Shown here: positions 50,960 to 60,386 of the stretch, piece by piece
How positions within the stretch are numbered: position 1 is the first letter of the stretch
Layout: the number at the start of each line of letters is the position of its first letter
DNA from: Streptomyces resistomycificus
GTDB taxonomy: Bacteria; Actinomycetota; Actinomycetes; Streptomycetales; Streptomycetaceae
Reading direction: 5' to 3'
Assembly: GCF_001514265.1 (NCBI RefSeq)
Contig: NZ_KQ949003.1
Span: forward strand, 62,001 to 126,000
Length of the DNA stretch: 64,000 nt
Made by a program: the position numbers and the translations under genes
Notes under the pieces: generated by a model
Database searches by the model: none
The model's input: only the letters and a program-made list of their open reading frames with translations
Told to the model about the DNA's origin: nothing

Positions 50960-52651
50960 TCACCGGGGTTCCTCCTGCCAGCGGTAGCCGCGCGGCGTCA
51001 CCATGCGGCCCGCGATGTCCCGGGTCGCCGTGTTGCCCACGGTCACGACGGTCATCATGTCGACGGTCGCCGGGTCCAGGGCGGCCAGCGTGGTCAGCCG
51101 CCCGGACTCGTCCGGCCGCGACGCGTTGCGTACGACACCGACCGGCGTGGCCGGTGTCCGGTGCTCGGCGAGGATGGCGAGGGCCTTGGGGAGCTGCCAG
51201 TCGCGGCCCCGGCTGCGCGGGTTGTAGAACGTCACGACGATGTCCGCCTCGGCGGCCGCCCGCACCCGCCGCTCGATGACCTCCCACGGCGTGTGCAGGT
51301 CGGAGAGGCTGATCGACACGTGGTCGTGGCCGAGCGGGGCACCGAGGATCGCGGCGGCGGCGAGGGCGGCGGTGACGCCGGGCACCCCGATCACGTCGAT
51401 GTCGTCGGACGCCTCGGCGAGCGCGGGGGAGGCCATGGCGTACACGCCGGCGTCGCCGCTGCCGATCAGCGCGACGGCCTGTCCCTTCCGCGCCTCGGCC
51501 ACGGCCGTGCGCGCCCGCTCCTCCTCGGCCCCGAGCCCCGACTCCAGGATCCGGGTGCCGGGCCGCAGCAGATCACGGATCTGGTCGACGTACTGGTCGA
51601 GCCCGACGAGCACGGAGGCCCGCCGGAGTTCCGCCTTCGCACGCGGCGTGAGCAGGTCCCGGGCGCCGGGCCCGAGCCCGACGACCGCGAGCCGGCCGCG
51701 CGCGGGCCGCCGTACGACGGCACAGGTCGCCATCGCGGGCAGCCCGTCGGCGCGCTGCGACTTCCGCTTGGGCACGAGGAGTTCACCGCCACCCACCAGG
51801 GCGGCGGCCTCGGCGACGGAGGGCGTTCCCACGGCGGCCAACGGCGCGCCGGAGGGGTTGGGCACCTCGACCGCGGCCAACTCCTCGGCGGAGTGGGTGA
51901 CCACGGGCACGCCCAGCCGCTCGGCCGCCTCGACGATGCCCGGCTCCGAGGCCTTGGCGTCGACGGTGGCGAGCTCGGCGATGCTGCGCGCGGACAGCCC
52001 GGCGTCCCGCACCGCTGCCTCCACCAGCCCCAGCACCTCGTCCACGGGCGCGCCCTTGGAGGCACCGACGCCCACGACGAGGGACGGGGGCCGCAGGACG
52101 ACCTCGCGCTCGGCCGGTTCCACGAGGCGATCCGTGAGGCGGATCGAGTACGCCCCCTCGGCGGTGACCCGAAGCCCGGGCAGCGGCCAGGGCGACTCCG
52201 CCCGAAGCGCCACCGGTTCGTCGTCGAGCAGGGCCCGCGAGACCGCCGCCACGTCCCCCTCCACCGGGAACCCGAGGGTGTCGAGCCCCGGCAGTCCCAC
52301 GGCGTCCGTCGCGGTGGTCACCACCGGCAGGGCGTCCAGCAACCCGCCCACCTCGCGGGCGAGTTCGTTGGCCCCGCCGCCGTGGCCGCCCACCAGCGAC
52401 ACGGCGAACCGGCCGCCCTCGTCGACGCACACCACACCCGGGTCGCTCGCCTTGTCGCCCAGCAGCGGCGCGACCAGCCGTACCACCGCCCCGGTGGCCA
52501 GGAAGCACACGAGCTGCTCGCACTCCGCGAAGGCGGCCCGCACGGCGTCTGCGACGGGCCCCTCGTACACACGCGTACGGTCCGGCCACGCCGTGGCCAG
52601 CCGGTCCCGCGCAACCGCCCCCGCCGCGGTGGCGGAAATCAGGCCGATCAC
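50960..52651 (-). CDS. cobJ: CbiG - precorrin-3B C17-methyltransferase (CobJ) fusion
   Basis: This 563-residue fusion has an N-terminal CbiG-like part (residues about 1-315: LISATAAGAVARDRLA, CFLATGAVVRLVAPLL, LVGGHGGGANELA, VVGVGASKGAPVDEVL) and a C-terminal CobJ/CbiH methyltransferase (about 330-563: LAVVGLGPGARDLLTPRAKA, ALIGSGDAGVYAMAS, VTFYNPRSRGRDWQL). It ring-contracts and methylates precorrin-3B and opens or hydrolyses the lactone. The start, GTG 52651, follows AAGGAG and overlaps the cobL stop as GTGA. The same fusion is known in other Streptomyces. Confidence 0.93.
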   Translation of the reverse strand: MIGLISATAAGAVARDRLATAWPDRTRVYEGPVADAVRAAFAECEQLVCFLATGAVVRLVAPLLGDKASDPGVVCVDEGGRFAVSLVGGHGGGANELAREVGGLLDALPVVTTATDAVGLPGLDTLGFPVEGDVAAVSRALLDDEPVALRAESPWPLPGLRVTAEGAYSIRLTDRLVEPAEREVVLRPPSLVVGVGASKGAPVDEVLGLVEAAVRDAGLSARSIAELATVDAKASEPGIVEAAERLGVPVVTHSAEELAAVEVPNPSGAPLAAVGTPSVAEAAALVGGGELLVPKRKSQRADGLPAMATCAVVRRPARGRLAVVGLGPGARDLLTPRAKAELRRASVLVGLDQYVDQIRDLLRPGTRILESGLGAEEERARTAVAEARKGQAVALIGSGDAGVYAMASPALAEASDDIDVIGVPGVTAALAAAAILGAPLGHDHVSISLSDLHTPWEVIERRVRAAAEADIVVTFYNPRSRGRDWQLPKALAILAEHRTPATPVGVVRNASRPDESGRLTTLAALDPATVDMMTVVTVGNTATRDIAGRMVTPRGYRWQEEPR

Positions 52652-53892
52652 TGAGCAACTCCTTCTTCGGCGGCTGCCGGGGGCCGGACGCCCCACAGCA
52701 GGAAAACTGGATTGGTCGCCGCGAGCCGGGTCACGTCACCCGGCAGCGGCGCGAGCCGGGACGACTGCAGCAGCACCCCGTCGCAGTCCAGGCCGGCACC
52801 GGTGAGCGCCGCCCGCACGGCCGGCACCCGGTCGAGCGCGGCCAGGGCGACGACGACGGTCCGCCGGGCCCGCCGAGCGCACGCCGTGACGACGGCGGGC
52901 AGTTCGTGGCCCCCACCGCCGACGAACACGGCGTCGGGATCGTCGAGGTCGGACAGCACGGTCGGCGCCGCCCCGTGCACCACCCGCACGTCGACCCCGT
53001 GCGCGGCGGCGTTCGCACGGATCCGCCCGACCCCGTCGAGGGTCTTCTCGACGGCCGTGACGGCGGCGCCGAACCGCGCGCACTCCACGGCCACCGACCC
53101 GGAGCCCGCGCCGACGTCCCACACCAGGTCGCCCAGCCGCGGCCCGAGCCGGGCCAGCGCCAGGGCACGCACCTCGAACTTGGTGATCATCGAGTCCCGG
53201 TGCGTGAACTCGTCCTCCTCCAGGGCCCATCGGGTGGGCCCGGCGGGCGGCCCGGCGACCGTGCGCACGGCACCGAGCGCCCGCGACTCGTCCAGGCACA
53301 GCACCACGCTGACCGCCGTACCCCAGTCACGGGCGGCGGCCTCGGCCGGTGTCACCCGTTCCAGGCGCTCGCCGACGGAGCCCAGCGCGGAGGCGACGAC
53401 CAGGGTCCGCGCCTCGGCTCTGAGCGCCGCCCCGAGCTCGGCCGGCCCGGCCCCCGGGCCGGTCAGCACCGCCACCTTGGGCCGCGCCCGGCACGCGTTG
53501 ACCGCCGTCCGCAGATCACGCCCGTGCGCGCTGACGACCACCGCGTCCTCCCACGGCAGCCCCGCCCGCGCGAAGGCCGCGGCGACGGAGGAGACCCCCG
53601 GCCGGACGTCGAGCCGCCCGGACCCGAACCGCTCGGCCAGCACCCGCACGATCCCGAAGAACCCGGGATCCCCGGAGGCCAGCACGACCACCGGGTCCCC
53701 CTTGTCCAGATGCCGTTCGACGACGTCCAGCGCGGGCGCCAGGGCGCCGAGAACCACCGTCTCGGCGCCGGCCGGGACCGGCGCGGCGGCCAGATGCCGG
53801 CGGCCGCCCACGACCAGCCGGGCCCCGGCCACGGCGGCCGTGGCGTCGGCGGGAAGCGGCGCCCCCGTTCCCGTGCCGACGACCGTGATCAC
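52648..53892 (-). CDS. cobL: Precorrin-6Y C5,15-methyltransferase (decarboxylating), CobL
   Basis: This 414-residue two-domain enzyme has a CbiE-type methyltransferase (about 1-205: VITVVGTGTGAPLP, LASGDPGFFGIVRVLAERFG) followed by a CbiT-type SAM domain (about 215-400: MITKFEVRALALARL, LVWDVGAGSGSVAVECAR, AVFVGGGGHELPAVV with Gly-rich SAM loop). It methylates C5 and C15 and removes the acetate carboxyl. GTG 53892 overlaps the cobM stop. It forms part of the unit cobM-cobL-cbiG/cobJ. Confidence 0.93.
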   Translation of the reverse strand: MITVVGTGTGAPLPADATAAVAGARLVVGGRRHLAAAPVPAGAETVVLGALAPALDVVERHLDKGDPVVVLASGDPGFFGIVRVLAERFGSGRLDVRPGVSSVAAAFARAGLPWEDAVVVSAHGRDLRTAVNACRARPKVAVLTGPGAGPAELGAALRAEARTLVVASALGSVGERLERVTPAEAAARDWGTAVSVVLCLDESRALGAVRTVAGPPAGPTRWALEEDEFTHRDSMITKFEVRALALARLGPRLGDLVWDVGAGSGSVAVECARFGAAVTAVEKTLDGVGRIRANAAAHGVDVRVVHGAAPTVLSDLDDPDAVFVGGGGHELPAVVTACARRARRTVVVALAALDRVPAVRAALTGAGLDCDGVLLQSSRLAPLPGDVTRLAATNPVFLLWGVRPPAAAEEGVAQ

Positions 53893-54707
53893 GTGCTCGC
53901 ACCCCGGGTGCGCAGGGCCCTGCGGGCCTCCGGGTCGGCCTTGCGGTAACCGTGGAAGTGACCGGGGTGGTAGAGGTGCGAGCGGGTGCCCTCGGCGCCG
54001 AGCGCCGGGCCGACCAGGAAGAGCGTGTGCTTCCAGAGCTTGTGCTCCTTGACCGTCTCCTCCAGCGTCTCGATCGTGCACCGCACGATCAGCTCCTCCG
54101 GCCAGGTCGCCTGGTACGCCACCACGACCGGCGTGCCGGTCGGGTAGCCGCCCTCCAGCAGCTCCCGCACGAGCTGCCCGCTGCGGGCGGCCGACAGGAA
54201 GATCGCCATGGTCGTGCCGTGCTTGGCGAACTCCCGCACCTCCTCGCCGGGCGGCATCGGTGTCTTCCCGCCGCCGAGCCGGGTCAGCACCACGGACTGC
54301 GCGACCTCCGGGATGGTCAGCTCGCGCCCGGCCAGCGCGGCGACGGCGGAGAACGCGGACACGCCCGGGACCACCTCGGTCTCGATGCCGATCCGGGCAC
54401 ACCGGTCGAGCTGCTCCTGCGTACCGCCCCACAGGGCCGGGTCGCCGGAGTGGATACGGGCCACGCGCAGCCCCTCCGTCAGGGCCCGCTCGTACACGGC
54501 CACGACGTCCTCCAGGGACATCGTCGCCGAGTCGAGGATCTCCGCGCCCTCGCGCGCGTGCTGGAGGACCTCCGCCTGGACCAGGCTGGCCGCCCAGATC
54601 ACGACGTCGGCCTCGGCGATGGCGCGCGCGGCACGGAACGTCAGCAGATCGGCGGCGCCGGGGCCGGCACCGACGAAGGTCACCTTGCCGGTGGGGGCTT
54701 CGGCCAT
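53889..54707 (-). CDS. cobM: Precorrin-4 C11-methyltransferase, CobM
   Basis: This 272-residue uroporphyrin-III-type methyltransferase has KVTFVGAGPGAADLLTFRAA (SAM site), VARIHSGDPALWGGTQEQLD and VVPGVSAFSAVAALAGRELT. It methylates precorrin-4 at C11. ATG 54707 (MAEAPTGKV) is chosen because GAGGA precedes it by about 9 bases. It is the first gene of a minus-strand unit reading to cobC. The upstream region carries 16-bp repeats and faces the ZIP gene. Confidence 0.94.
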   Translation of the reverse strand: MAEAPTGKVTFVGAGPGAADLLTFRAARAIAEADVVIWAASLVQAEVLQHAREGAEILDSATMSLEDVVAVYERALTEGLRVARIHSGDPALWGGTQEQLDRCARIGIETEVVPGVSAFSAVAALAGRELTIPEVAQSVVLTRLGGGKTPMPPGEEVREFAKHGTTMAIFLSAARSGQLVRELLEGGYPTGTPVVVAYQATWPEELIVRCTIETLEETVKEHKLWKHTLFLVGPALGAEGTRSHLYHPGHFHGYRKADPEARRALRTRGAST

Positions 54708-54741
54708 GGGAAACGGTCCTCTCTTCAAGGGCTTACCTGTA

Positions 54742-54789
54742 CCGCGGCTCACGTGGTCCGCGGCTTACGTGTATTGCGGCTTACGTGTA
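54742..54789. repeat. 16-bp tandem repeats between cobM and the ZIP gene
   Basis: Three consecutive 16-bp units (54742-54757, 54758-54773, 54774-54789) vary around CCGCGGCTTACGTGTA, with a weaker fourth copy to the left (54726-54741). They lie 35-82 bp from the cobM start and 58-105 bp from the ZIP start. The regular helix-phase-shifted spacing suggests an operator array or slippage; no known metal-regulator site is recognised. Confidence 0.6.
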
Positions 54790-54846
54790 CGGCGGACGCG
54801 GACGTCGGAGGTGCGTGACGGGCGCTTGATCGGATACCAAGAGCAC

Positions 54847-55575
54847 ATGGCGGTGATCGTCGCGCTCGGCGCGTTCCTGATGACGCTGGCCGGCGGCTGG
54901 ACGGCACTGCGGGTGACCGACCGCCGCCACCTCGTGCTGGGCCTGGCCGGCGGCCTGATGCTGGGCGTGGTCGGCCTGGACCTGCTGCCGGAGGCACTGG
55001 ACGCGGCCGGCACCGAGGTGTTCGGCGTACCGGCCGCGCTCCTGCTCTTCGTGGCCGGGTTCCTGATGGCCCATCTGGTGGAACGTCTGCTGGCCGTACG
55101 CCAGGCCGCGCACGGCGCCGAGGAACACGACGGCCGTGCCCCGGAGGTGGGTCTCACGGCGGCGTCCGCGATGGTCGGGCACAGCGCGATGGACGGGGTC
55201 GCCATCGGCGCGGCCTTCCAGGTGGGCGGCGGCATGGGCGCGGCGGTCGCGCTGGCCGTCGTCGCCCACGACTTCGCGGACGGCTTCAACACGTACACGA
55301 TCACGAGCCTGTACGGGAACGCCCGCCGCAGGGCACTGGCCATGCTGTTCGCGGACGCGGTCGCCCCCGTCGTGGGCGCGGCCTCGACGCTCCTGTTCAC
55401 CATTCCGGAGCCCCTGCTCGGCGCCTACCTCGGCCTCTTCGGCGGTGCGCTGCTCTATCTCGCGGCGGCCGAGATCCTGCCCGAGGCCCACCACGAACAC
55501 TCCGCGCGCTCGACCGTGCTGTGCACGATCGCGGGCGCGGCGTTCATCTGGCTGGTGGTGGGCGTCGCGGAGTGA
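54847..55575 (+). CDS. ZIP-family divalent metal transporter
   Basis: This 242-residue membrane protein has about eight spans and ZIP motifs: MVGHSAMDGVAIGAAF (HS..DG.AIG, the TM4 metal site), VVAHDFADGFNTYTI (TM5-like H..AD) and a His/Asp loop (AAHGAEEHDG). ZIP proteins move Zn, Fe, Mn or Co into the cytoplasm. It lies on the plus strand between divergent cobM and convergent cobI, inside the cobalamin cluster. Cobalt import for corrin assembly is therefore attractive but unproven. ATG 54847 follows AAGAG. Confidence 0.9.
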   Translation: MAVIVALGAFLMTLAGGWTALRVTDRRHLVLGLAGGLMLGVVGLDLLPEALDAAGTEVFGVPAALLLFVAGFLMAHLVERLLAVRQAAHGAEEHDGRAPEVGLTAASAMVGHSAMDGVAIGAAFQVGGGMGAAVALAVVAHDFADGFNTYTITSLYGNARRRALAMLFADAVAPVVGAASTLLFTIPEPLLGAYLGLFGGALLYLAAAEILPEAHHEHSARSTVLCTIAGAAFIWLVVGVAE

Positions 55576-55592
55576 ACGCCCGGGCCCGGGGT

Positions 55593-56342
55593 TCACAGTT
55601 TGCCGCCGCGCCCGCCCTCGCGACGCGCGGGCGCGATGAGCGTCGAGAGGTACGGCAGGGGAGCGCCGTCGAGGTCGCCGGCCGGCCGGATGGACTCCTC
55701 CGGCAGACCGAGCGCCGACCCCCACACCGCGTCGTCGATCCGTCCGGTCTCGCGCAGCGCCTCGGCCACCTCACGGGCCTGCCGCCCGAACTTGTAGGCG
55801 ACGACGGTCCCGGGCCCGTTCAGCGCCTCCTTGAGCACGGCGGACCCGGCGGTGACCGGTACCAGCGTCAGTGGCTCGGTCCCCTCCGTCAGCACCGCCC
55901 CCGAACGCGCCGCGAGGTCCTGCATCGCGGTGATCCCGGGCACGGTCTCGACGACGACACCCGGCACCGAGTCGCCGACGGTCTGCGCGAGATAGGTGAA
56001 GGTGGAGTAGACGTTCGGGTCGCCGATGGTCGCGAAGGCGACGGAGCCGTGGGCCTTGAGCAACCGCGCGACCTGCTCTCCGGCCGCGTCCCAGGCGGCC
56101 TCGCGGCGCGCCCGGTCACTGCGCTCGTTGAGCGCGAACACGACCCGGACGACCTTCTCCTGCGGCACGTAGTGCAGCACGGTGGCCTCGGCCCGCCCCG
56201 GCTCACCCACATCGGTTCCATCGGCCGCGGCCATCACCGGTACGACGACGACCTCGGCGGCGCGCAGAGCGTTGACGCCCTTGACGGTCACCAGCTCGGG
56301 GTCGCCGGGCCCGACCCCGACTCCGATCAGTCTGCTGCTCAT
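55593..56342 (-). CDS. cobI: Precorrin-2 C20-methyltransferase, CobI
   Basis: This 249-residue methyltransferase has the SAM motif GVGVGPGDPELVTVKG, ATIGDPNVYSTFTYL and ETVPGITAMQDLAARSG. It adds the C20 methyl to precorrin-2. ATG 56342 overlaps the cobB stop as ATGA; the upstream in-frame GTG 56354 is less likely given ribosome-site spacing. It is the last gene of the minus-strand unit cobN-chelatase-cobO-cobB-cobI and is convergent with the ZIP gene. Confidence 0.94.
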   Translation of the reverse strand: MSSRLIGVGVGPGDPELVTVKGVNALRAAEVVVVPVMAAADGTDVGEPGRAEATVLHYVPQEKVVRVVFALNERSDRARREAAWDAAGEQVARLLKAHGSVAFATIGDPNVYSTFTYLAQTVGDSVPGVVVETVPGITAMQDLAARSGAVLTEGTEPLTLVPVTAGSAVLKEALNGPGTVVAYKFGRQAREVAEALRETGRIDDAVWGSALGLPEESIRPAGDLDGAPLPYLSTLIAPARREGGRGGKL

Positions 56343-57778
56343 GTCGTCCGGCACCTCTCCACGAACCTACGGGCGACACCGGGCTGGGCCGCCCAGTGCG
56401 TGTGCAGATAGCTCGCGTGCACACCTCGCTGTACAAAACCCTCGACCCGCCGCTGTCCGGTCCGGATCCCCCAGGCGGGGTCGGCCCCCGCCCCGGGCTC
56501 CACGACCGTCCGGTGGAACTCGTGGCCCCGCATCCGGGTCCCGGCCGCGGCCAGCACACTGTCACTCACGGCCACCGCGTCCCGGTACCCGAGCGTCAGC
56601 CGCTCGCCCATCCGCGCGGAGGCGTCCAGCACCCCGCACATGGGCTGCCCGTCGAGCTCCCGGCACAGATACAGCAGCCCGGCACACTCGGCGGCGACGG
56701 GAGCACCACTCTCGGCCAGGGCCGCGACGGACTTCCGCAGCAGTTCGTTGCCGGACAGCTCGGACGCGTACACCTCGGGAAACCCGCCTCCGATGACCAA
56801 CCCGGCGGTTCCCTCGGGCAGTTGCTCGTCCCGCAGGGGGTCGAACACCACGACCTCGGCACCGGCGGCGGTGAGCAGTTCGGCGTGCTCGGCGTAGGAG
56901 AACGTGAAGGCCGCTCCTCCGGCGACCGCGACTCTCAGCCCGTCCGGTGCTTGAGGGCGAGGCCTTTCGGGCCGAAGCGGGGGACCGGGGGCGGCAGCCC
57001 CCGGGGACGGGACGGGAAGGGGCGGCGGGGGCGAAGAAGCCAGAGCCTCACCCGCGTCCCACCCCGCACAGGACAACGCGCCCGCACTCCGCGCCAGCGC
57101 GGTCAACGCCTCCAGATCACACCCGGCGGCTACCTGCGCGGCCATCGCCGCGACGGCCTCCACCGCCTCGGCCCGCCGCTCGGCGACCGGCACCAGCCCC
57201 AGATGCCGGGACGGCGTGTCCACCCGCGCCACCCGCCGCAGTACCCCCAGCACGGGCACTCCCGCCGAGTCCAGCGCCTCCCGCAGCAACTCCTCGTGCC
57301 GGTCCGACCCGACCTTGTTCAGGATCACGCCCCCGACCCGCACCTCCGGGTCCCAGGAAGCGAACCCGTGCACCAGCGCCGCCACCGACCGGGACTGCGA
57401 CGACGCGTCCACCACCAGCACCACCGGCGCCCGCAGCAGCTTCGCCACCTGGGCCGTCGACGCCAGTTCGCCCTCCCCGGCGGCCCCGTCGTACAGCCCC
57501 ATCACGCCCTCGACCACGGCGATGTCACAGCCCCGCGCGCCGTGCGCGAACAACGGCCCGACCAGTTCCGCCCCGCACAGGTACGCGTCGAGGTTCCGCC
57601 CCGCCCGCCCGGTGGCGAGCGCGTGATACCCGGGGTCGATGTAGTCCGGTCCGACCTTGTGCGGGGACACGGCGAGCCCCCGCGCGGCGAACGCGGCCAT
57701 CAGCCCCGTGGCGACGGTGGTCTTGCCGTTGCCGGAGGCCGGCGCGGCGATGACCAGCCGAGGGACGGAAGCGGTCAC
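56339..57778 (-). CDS. cobB: Cobyrinate a,c-diamide synthase, CobB, with inserted Pro-rich linker
   Basis: This 479-residue amidotransferase has an ATP-grasp-like P-loop half (APASGNGKTTVATGLM, HKVGPDYIDPGYH, EGVMGLYDGAAG) and a C-terminal glutaminase-type half (GGGFPEVYASELSGNELL, AAECAGLLYLC with the active cysteine, GHEFHRTVV). It amidates the a and c carboxylates of (hydrogeno)cobyrinate. GTG 57778 overlaps the cobO stop as GTGA. Between the halves, residues about 248-281 are a Pro/Gly/Ala-rich linker (PPPPLPVPSPGAAAPGPP) encoded by a dispersed repeat (56938-57036) inserted in frame. Confidence 0.92.
   Translation of the reverse strand: MTASVPRLVIAAPASGNGKTTVATGLMAAFAARGLAVSPHKVGPDYIDPGYHALATGRAGRNLDAYLCGAELVGPLFAHGARGCDIAVVEGVMGLYDGAAGEGELASTAQVAKLLRAPVVLVVDASSQSRSVAALVHGFASWDPEVRVGGVILNKVGSDRHEELLREALDSAGVPVLGVLRRVARVDTPSRHLGLVPVAERRAEAVEAVAAMAAQVAAGCDLEALTALARSAGALSCAGWDAGEALASSPPPPLPVPSPGAAAPGPPLRPERPRPQAPDGLRVAVAGGAAFTFSYAEHAELLTAAGAEVVVFDPLRDEQLPEGTAGLVIGGGFPEVYASELSGNELLRKSVAALAESGAPVAAECAGLLYLCRELDGQPMCGVLDASARMGERLTLGYRDAVAVSDSVLAAAGTRMRGHEFHRTVVEPGAGADPAWGIRTGQRRVEGFVQRGVHASYLHTHWAAQPGVARRFVERCRTT
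56938..57036. repeat. Dispersed Streptomyces repeat inserted within cobB
   Basis: This segment has the composition and phrases (CGTCCGGTGCTTGAGGGCGA, GGGGGCGGCAGCCCCCGGGG) of a repeat that recurs between and within many Streptomyces genes (from memory). Here it preserves the reading frame. It contains a short hairpin GGGGGCGGCAGCCCCC. Limits are approximate. Confidence 0.5.
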
Positions 57779-58374
57779 CACTCGATGCCCCTCTGCCCCT
57801 TCTGGCCGGCGTCCATCGGATGCTTGACCTTGGACATGTCGGTGACGAGGTCCGCGAAGTCCACCAGTTGCCGGGGCGCGTTCCGCCCCGTGATCACGAC
57901 ATGCTGGGTCCCGGGCCGGTCCCGCAGCACGGAGACGACCTCGTCGGTGTCGATCCACCCCCAGTGCATCGGGTACGCGAACTCGTCGAGCACGTACAGC
58001 CTGTACGTCTCGGCCGCCAGGTCACGCTTGACCTGCGCCCAGCCCTCCCGGGCCTTCTCCTCGTTGTCCAGCTGATCGTCGCGCTGGACCCAGGACCAGC
58101 CCTCGCCCATCTTGTGCCAGTCGACGGACCCGCCCTCGCCGCTGGCGCCCAGCACCCGCAGCGCGTTCTCCTCGCCGACCTTCCACTTGGCCGACTTGAC
58201 GAACTGGAACACCCCGATCGGCCATCCCTGGTTCCAGGCCCGCAGCGCGAGCCCGAAGGCGGCGGTGGACTTGCCCTTCCCGACCCCGGTGTGCACGACC
58301 ACCAGCGGCCGGTTACGACGCTGACGGGTCGTCAGGCCGTCCTCCGGCACGACACTCGGCTGCCCCTGCGGCAT
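57775..58374 (-). CDS. cobO: Cob(I)yrinic acid a,c-diamide adenosyltransferase, CobO
   Basis: This 199-residue P-loop corrinoid adenosyltransferase has HTGVGKGKSTAAFGLALR (phosphate loop), WHKMGEGWSWV and VLDEFAYPMHWGW. It attaches the 5'-deoxyadenosyl ligand to reduced corrinoids. ATG 58374 overlaps the chelatase stop by one base (TAATG), so translation is coupled. Length is normal. Confidence 0.95.
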   Translation of the reverse strand: MPQGQPSVVPEDGLTTRQRRNRPLVVVHTGVGKGKSTAAFGLALRAWNQGWPIGVFQFVKSAKWKVGEENALRVLGASGEGGSVDWHKMGEGWSWVQRDDQLDNEEKAREGWAQVKRDLAAETYRLYVLDEFAYPMHWGWIDTDEVVSVLRDRPGTQHVVITGRNAPRQLVDFADLVTDMSKVKHPMDAGQKGQRGIEW

Positions 58375-60382
58375 TACGCGGCCCTCCTCGAGTTCCCCTG
58401 AACTTCCCTGACCAGCCCGGCGATCGAGTCCGCCCGCAACTCGTCCAACGTCACCGCGGTGCCGTCCAGCTCATCCGCGAGCCGGCCGGCGAGCCCCAGC
58501 CGCACGGGCCCCGACTCGCAGTCGACGACCACCGAGGCGACCGAGCCGGCCGCGAACAGCCGGGCCGCCCGCCCGGCGAGCGCCACCGGCTCCGGCCCGC
58601 CCGTGGCCCGCCCGTCGGTCACGACCACGACCAGGGCCCGCCGCGCGGGGTCCCGCAGCCGCTCCACCCGCAGCACCTCGTGCGCCTTGAGCAGCCCCGC
58701 CGCGAGCGGCGTGCGCCCACCCGTCGGCAACGACTCCAGCCGGGCCGCCGCGGCGTCCACGGAGGAGGTCGGCGGCAACGCCACCTCGGCGGCTGACCCC
58801 CGGAACGTCAGCAGCCCCACCTTGTCCCGCCGCTGGTAGGCGTCGAGCAGCAGCGACAGCACCGCGCCCTTCACCGCGCCCATCCGCTGCCGGGCCGCCA
58901 TGGACCCGGAGGCGTCGACGACGAACAGCACCAGGTTTCCCTCGCGCCCCTCCCGCGTCGCCTGCCGCAGATCGTCACGGCGTACGACCAGACCGCGCCC
59001 CGAGCGCCCCCGCGCCCGCTGATGCGGCGCCGCGGCCTGCACGGTCGCCGCCAGGTGCAGTTTGGTCAGCGCACCCCGGGGCCGTCGTGCCCCGGTCGTC
59101 CGCCCGTGCTCGGTCCGCGCCCGTGAACGCCGCCCCGCGGCGCCCTCACCGAGCCCGGGCACGCTCAGCACCTTGGTGCGGAAGGGCTCGGCGGCCGGCG
59201 CCGGCCGCTGTTCACCCGGACCGCTCCCGGCCGGCTGCTCACCGCTCTCGCCGCCCTCTTCGCCCGCCTCGGGCCGCGCGCCCGTGTCGTCCCCCTCGGG
59301 CCCGTCAGCGGGCGGCTGCCCGCCGCCTGAGCCGTCGGGACCGTCGGGACCGGGATCAGGGTCCTCGTCCTCGGACCCGCCGAACTCCTCGAGGGTGTCG
59401 TCGAGCTTGTCCTCGTCGAGTCCCGGCGCGTCGAAGGGGTTACGGCGCCGCCGGTGCGGCAGCGCGAGCAGCGCGGCCTGCCGGACGTCCTCCGCGAGCA
59501 CCTCGGTCCGCCCGGCCCACGCCGCCAGCGCGGTCGCCGTCCGCGCCATCACGATGTCGGCCCGCATGCCGTCCACCTCGAAGGCGGCACAGGTCGCCGC
59601 GATCTGCCGGAGCGCCCCGTCGCCCAGCCGCACCGACGGCAGCAACTCCCGTGCCGCGACGACGCGTCGACGCACCGCGGCTTCCTCGTCCGCCCAACGG
59701 GCCGTGAACCGGGCCGGGTCGTCGTCGTACGCGAGCCGCCGCCGGACCACCTCCACCCGCTGGTCGGGCTCCCGCGAGGCCGCGACCTCGACGGTCAGCC
59801 CGAACCGGTCCAGCAACTGCGGCCGCAGTTCGCCCTCTTCGGGGTTCATGGTCCCCACGAGCAGGAACTTCGAGGCGTGCCGTACGGAGACCCCCTCGCG
59901 TTCGACGTACGAAGCGCCCATCGCGGCCGCGTCCAGCAGCAGGTCGACGAGGTGGTCGTGCAGGAGGTTGACCTCGTCGACGTAGAGGATCCCGCGGTGG
60001 GCGTCGGCGAGCAGACCGGGCTCGAAGGCCTTCACGCCCTCCGACAGGGCCCGCTCGATGTCGAGGGCGCCGACCAGCCGGTCCTCGGAGGCGCCGACCG
60101 GGAGCTCGACCATCCGCGCCGGCCGTTCGACCCCGTCGCCCGGCTCGTGCGGTCCGTCCGGGCACTGCGCGTCCGGCTTGGCGGGGTCGCAGGAGAACCG
60201 GCAGCCGGCCACCACGGGGACCGGCGGCAACAGCGCCGAAAGGGCCCGTACCGCCGTCGACTTGGCGGTGCCCTTCTCGCCGCGCACCAGCACCCCGCCG
60301 ACCGCCGGGGACACGGCGTTCAGCAGCAGCGCGAGACGCAGGTCGTCCTGGCCGACCACGGCCGTGAACGGGAACGGGGTAC

Positions 60383-60386
<4 letters not shown>
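58374..60386 (-). CDS. Chelatase ATPase subunit (ChlI-ChlD type) for cobalt insertion
   Basis: This 670-residue protein combines an AAA+ domain (residues about 5-320, Walker A GEKGTAKST, Walker B GILYVDEVNLL), an acidic, Gly/Pro-rich linker (about 330-450) and a C-terminal vWA domain with the MIDAS motif VDASGSMAA. It powers metal insertion, together with CobN, in place of separate CobS and CobT. GTG 60386 overlaps the cobN stop as GTGA, and a GGAGGGCG site precedes it. Magnesium chelatase function is unlikely because no bacteriochlorophyll genes are present. Confidence 0.9.
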
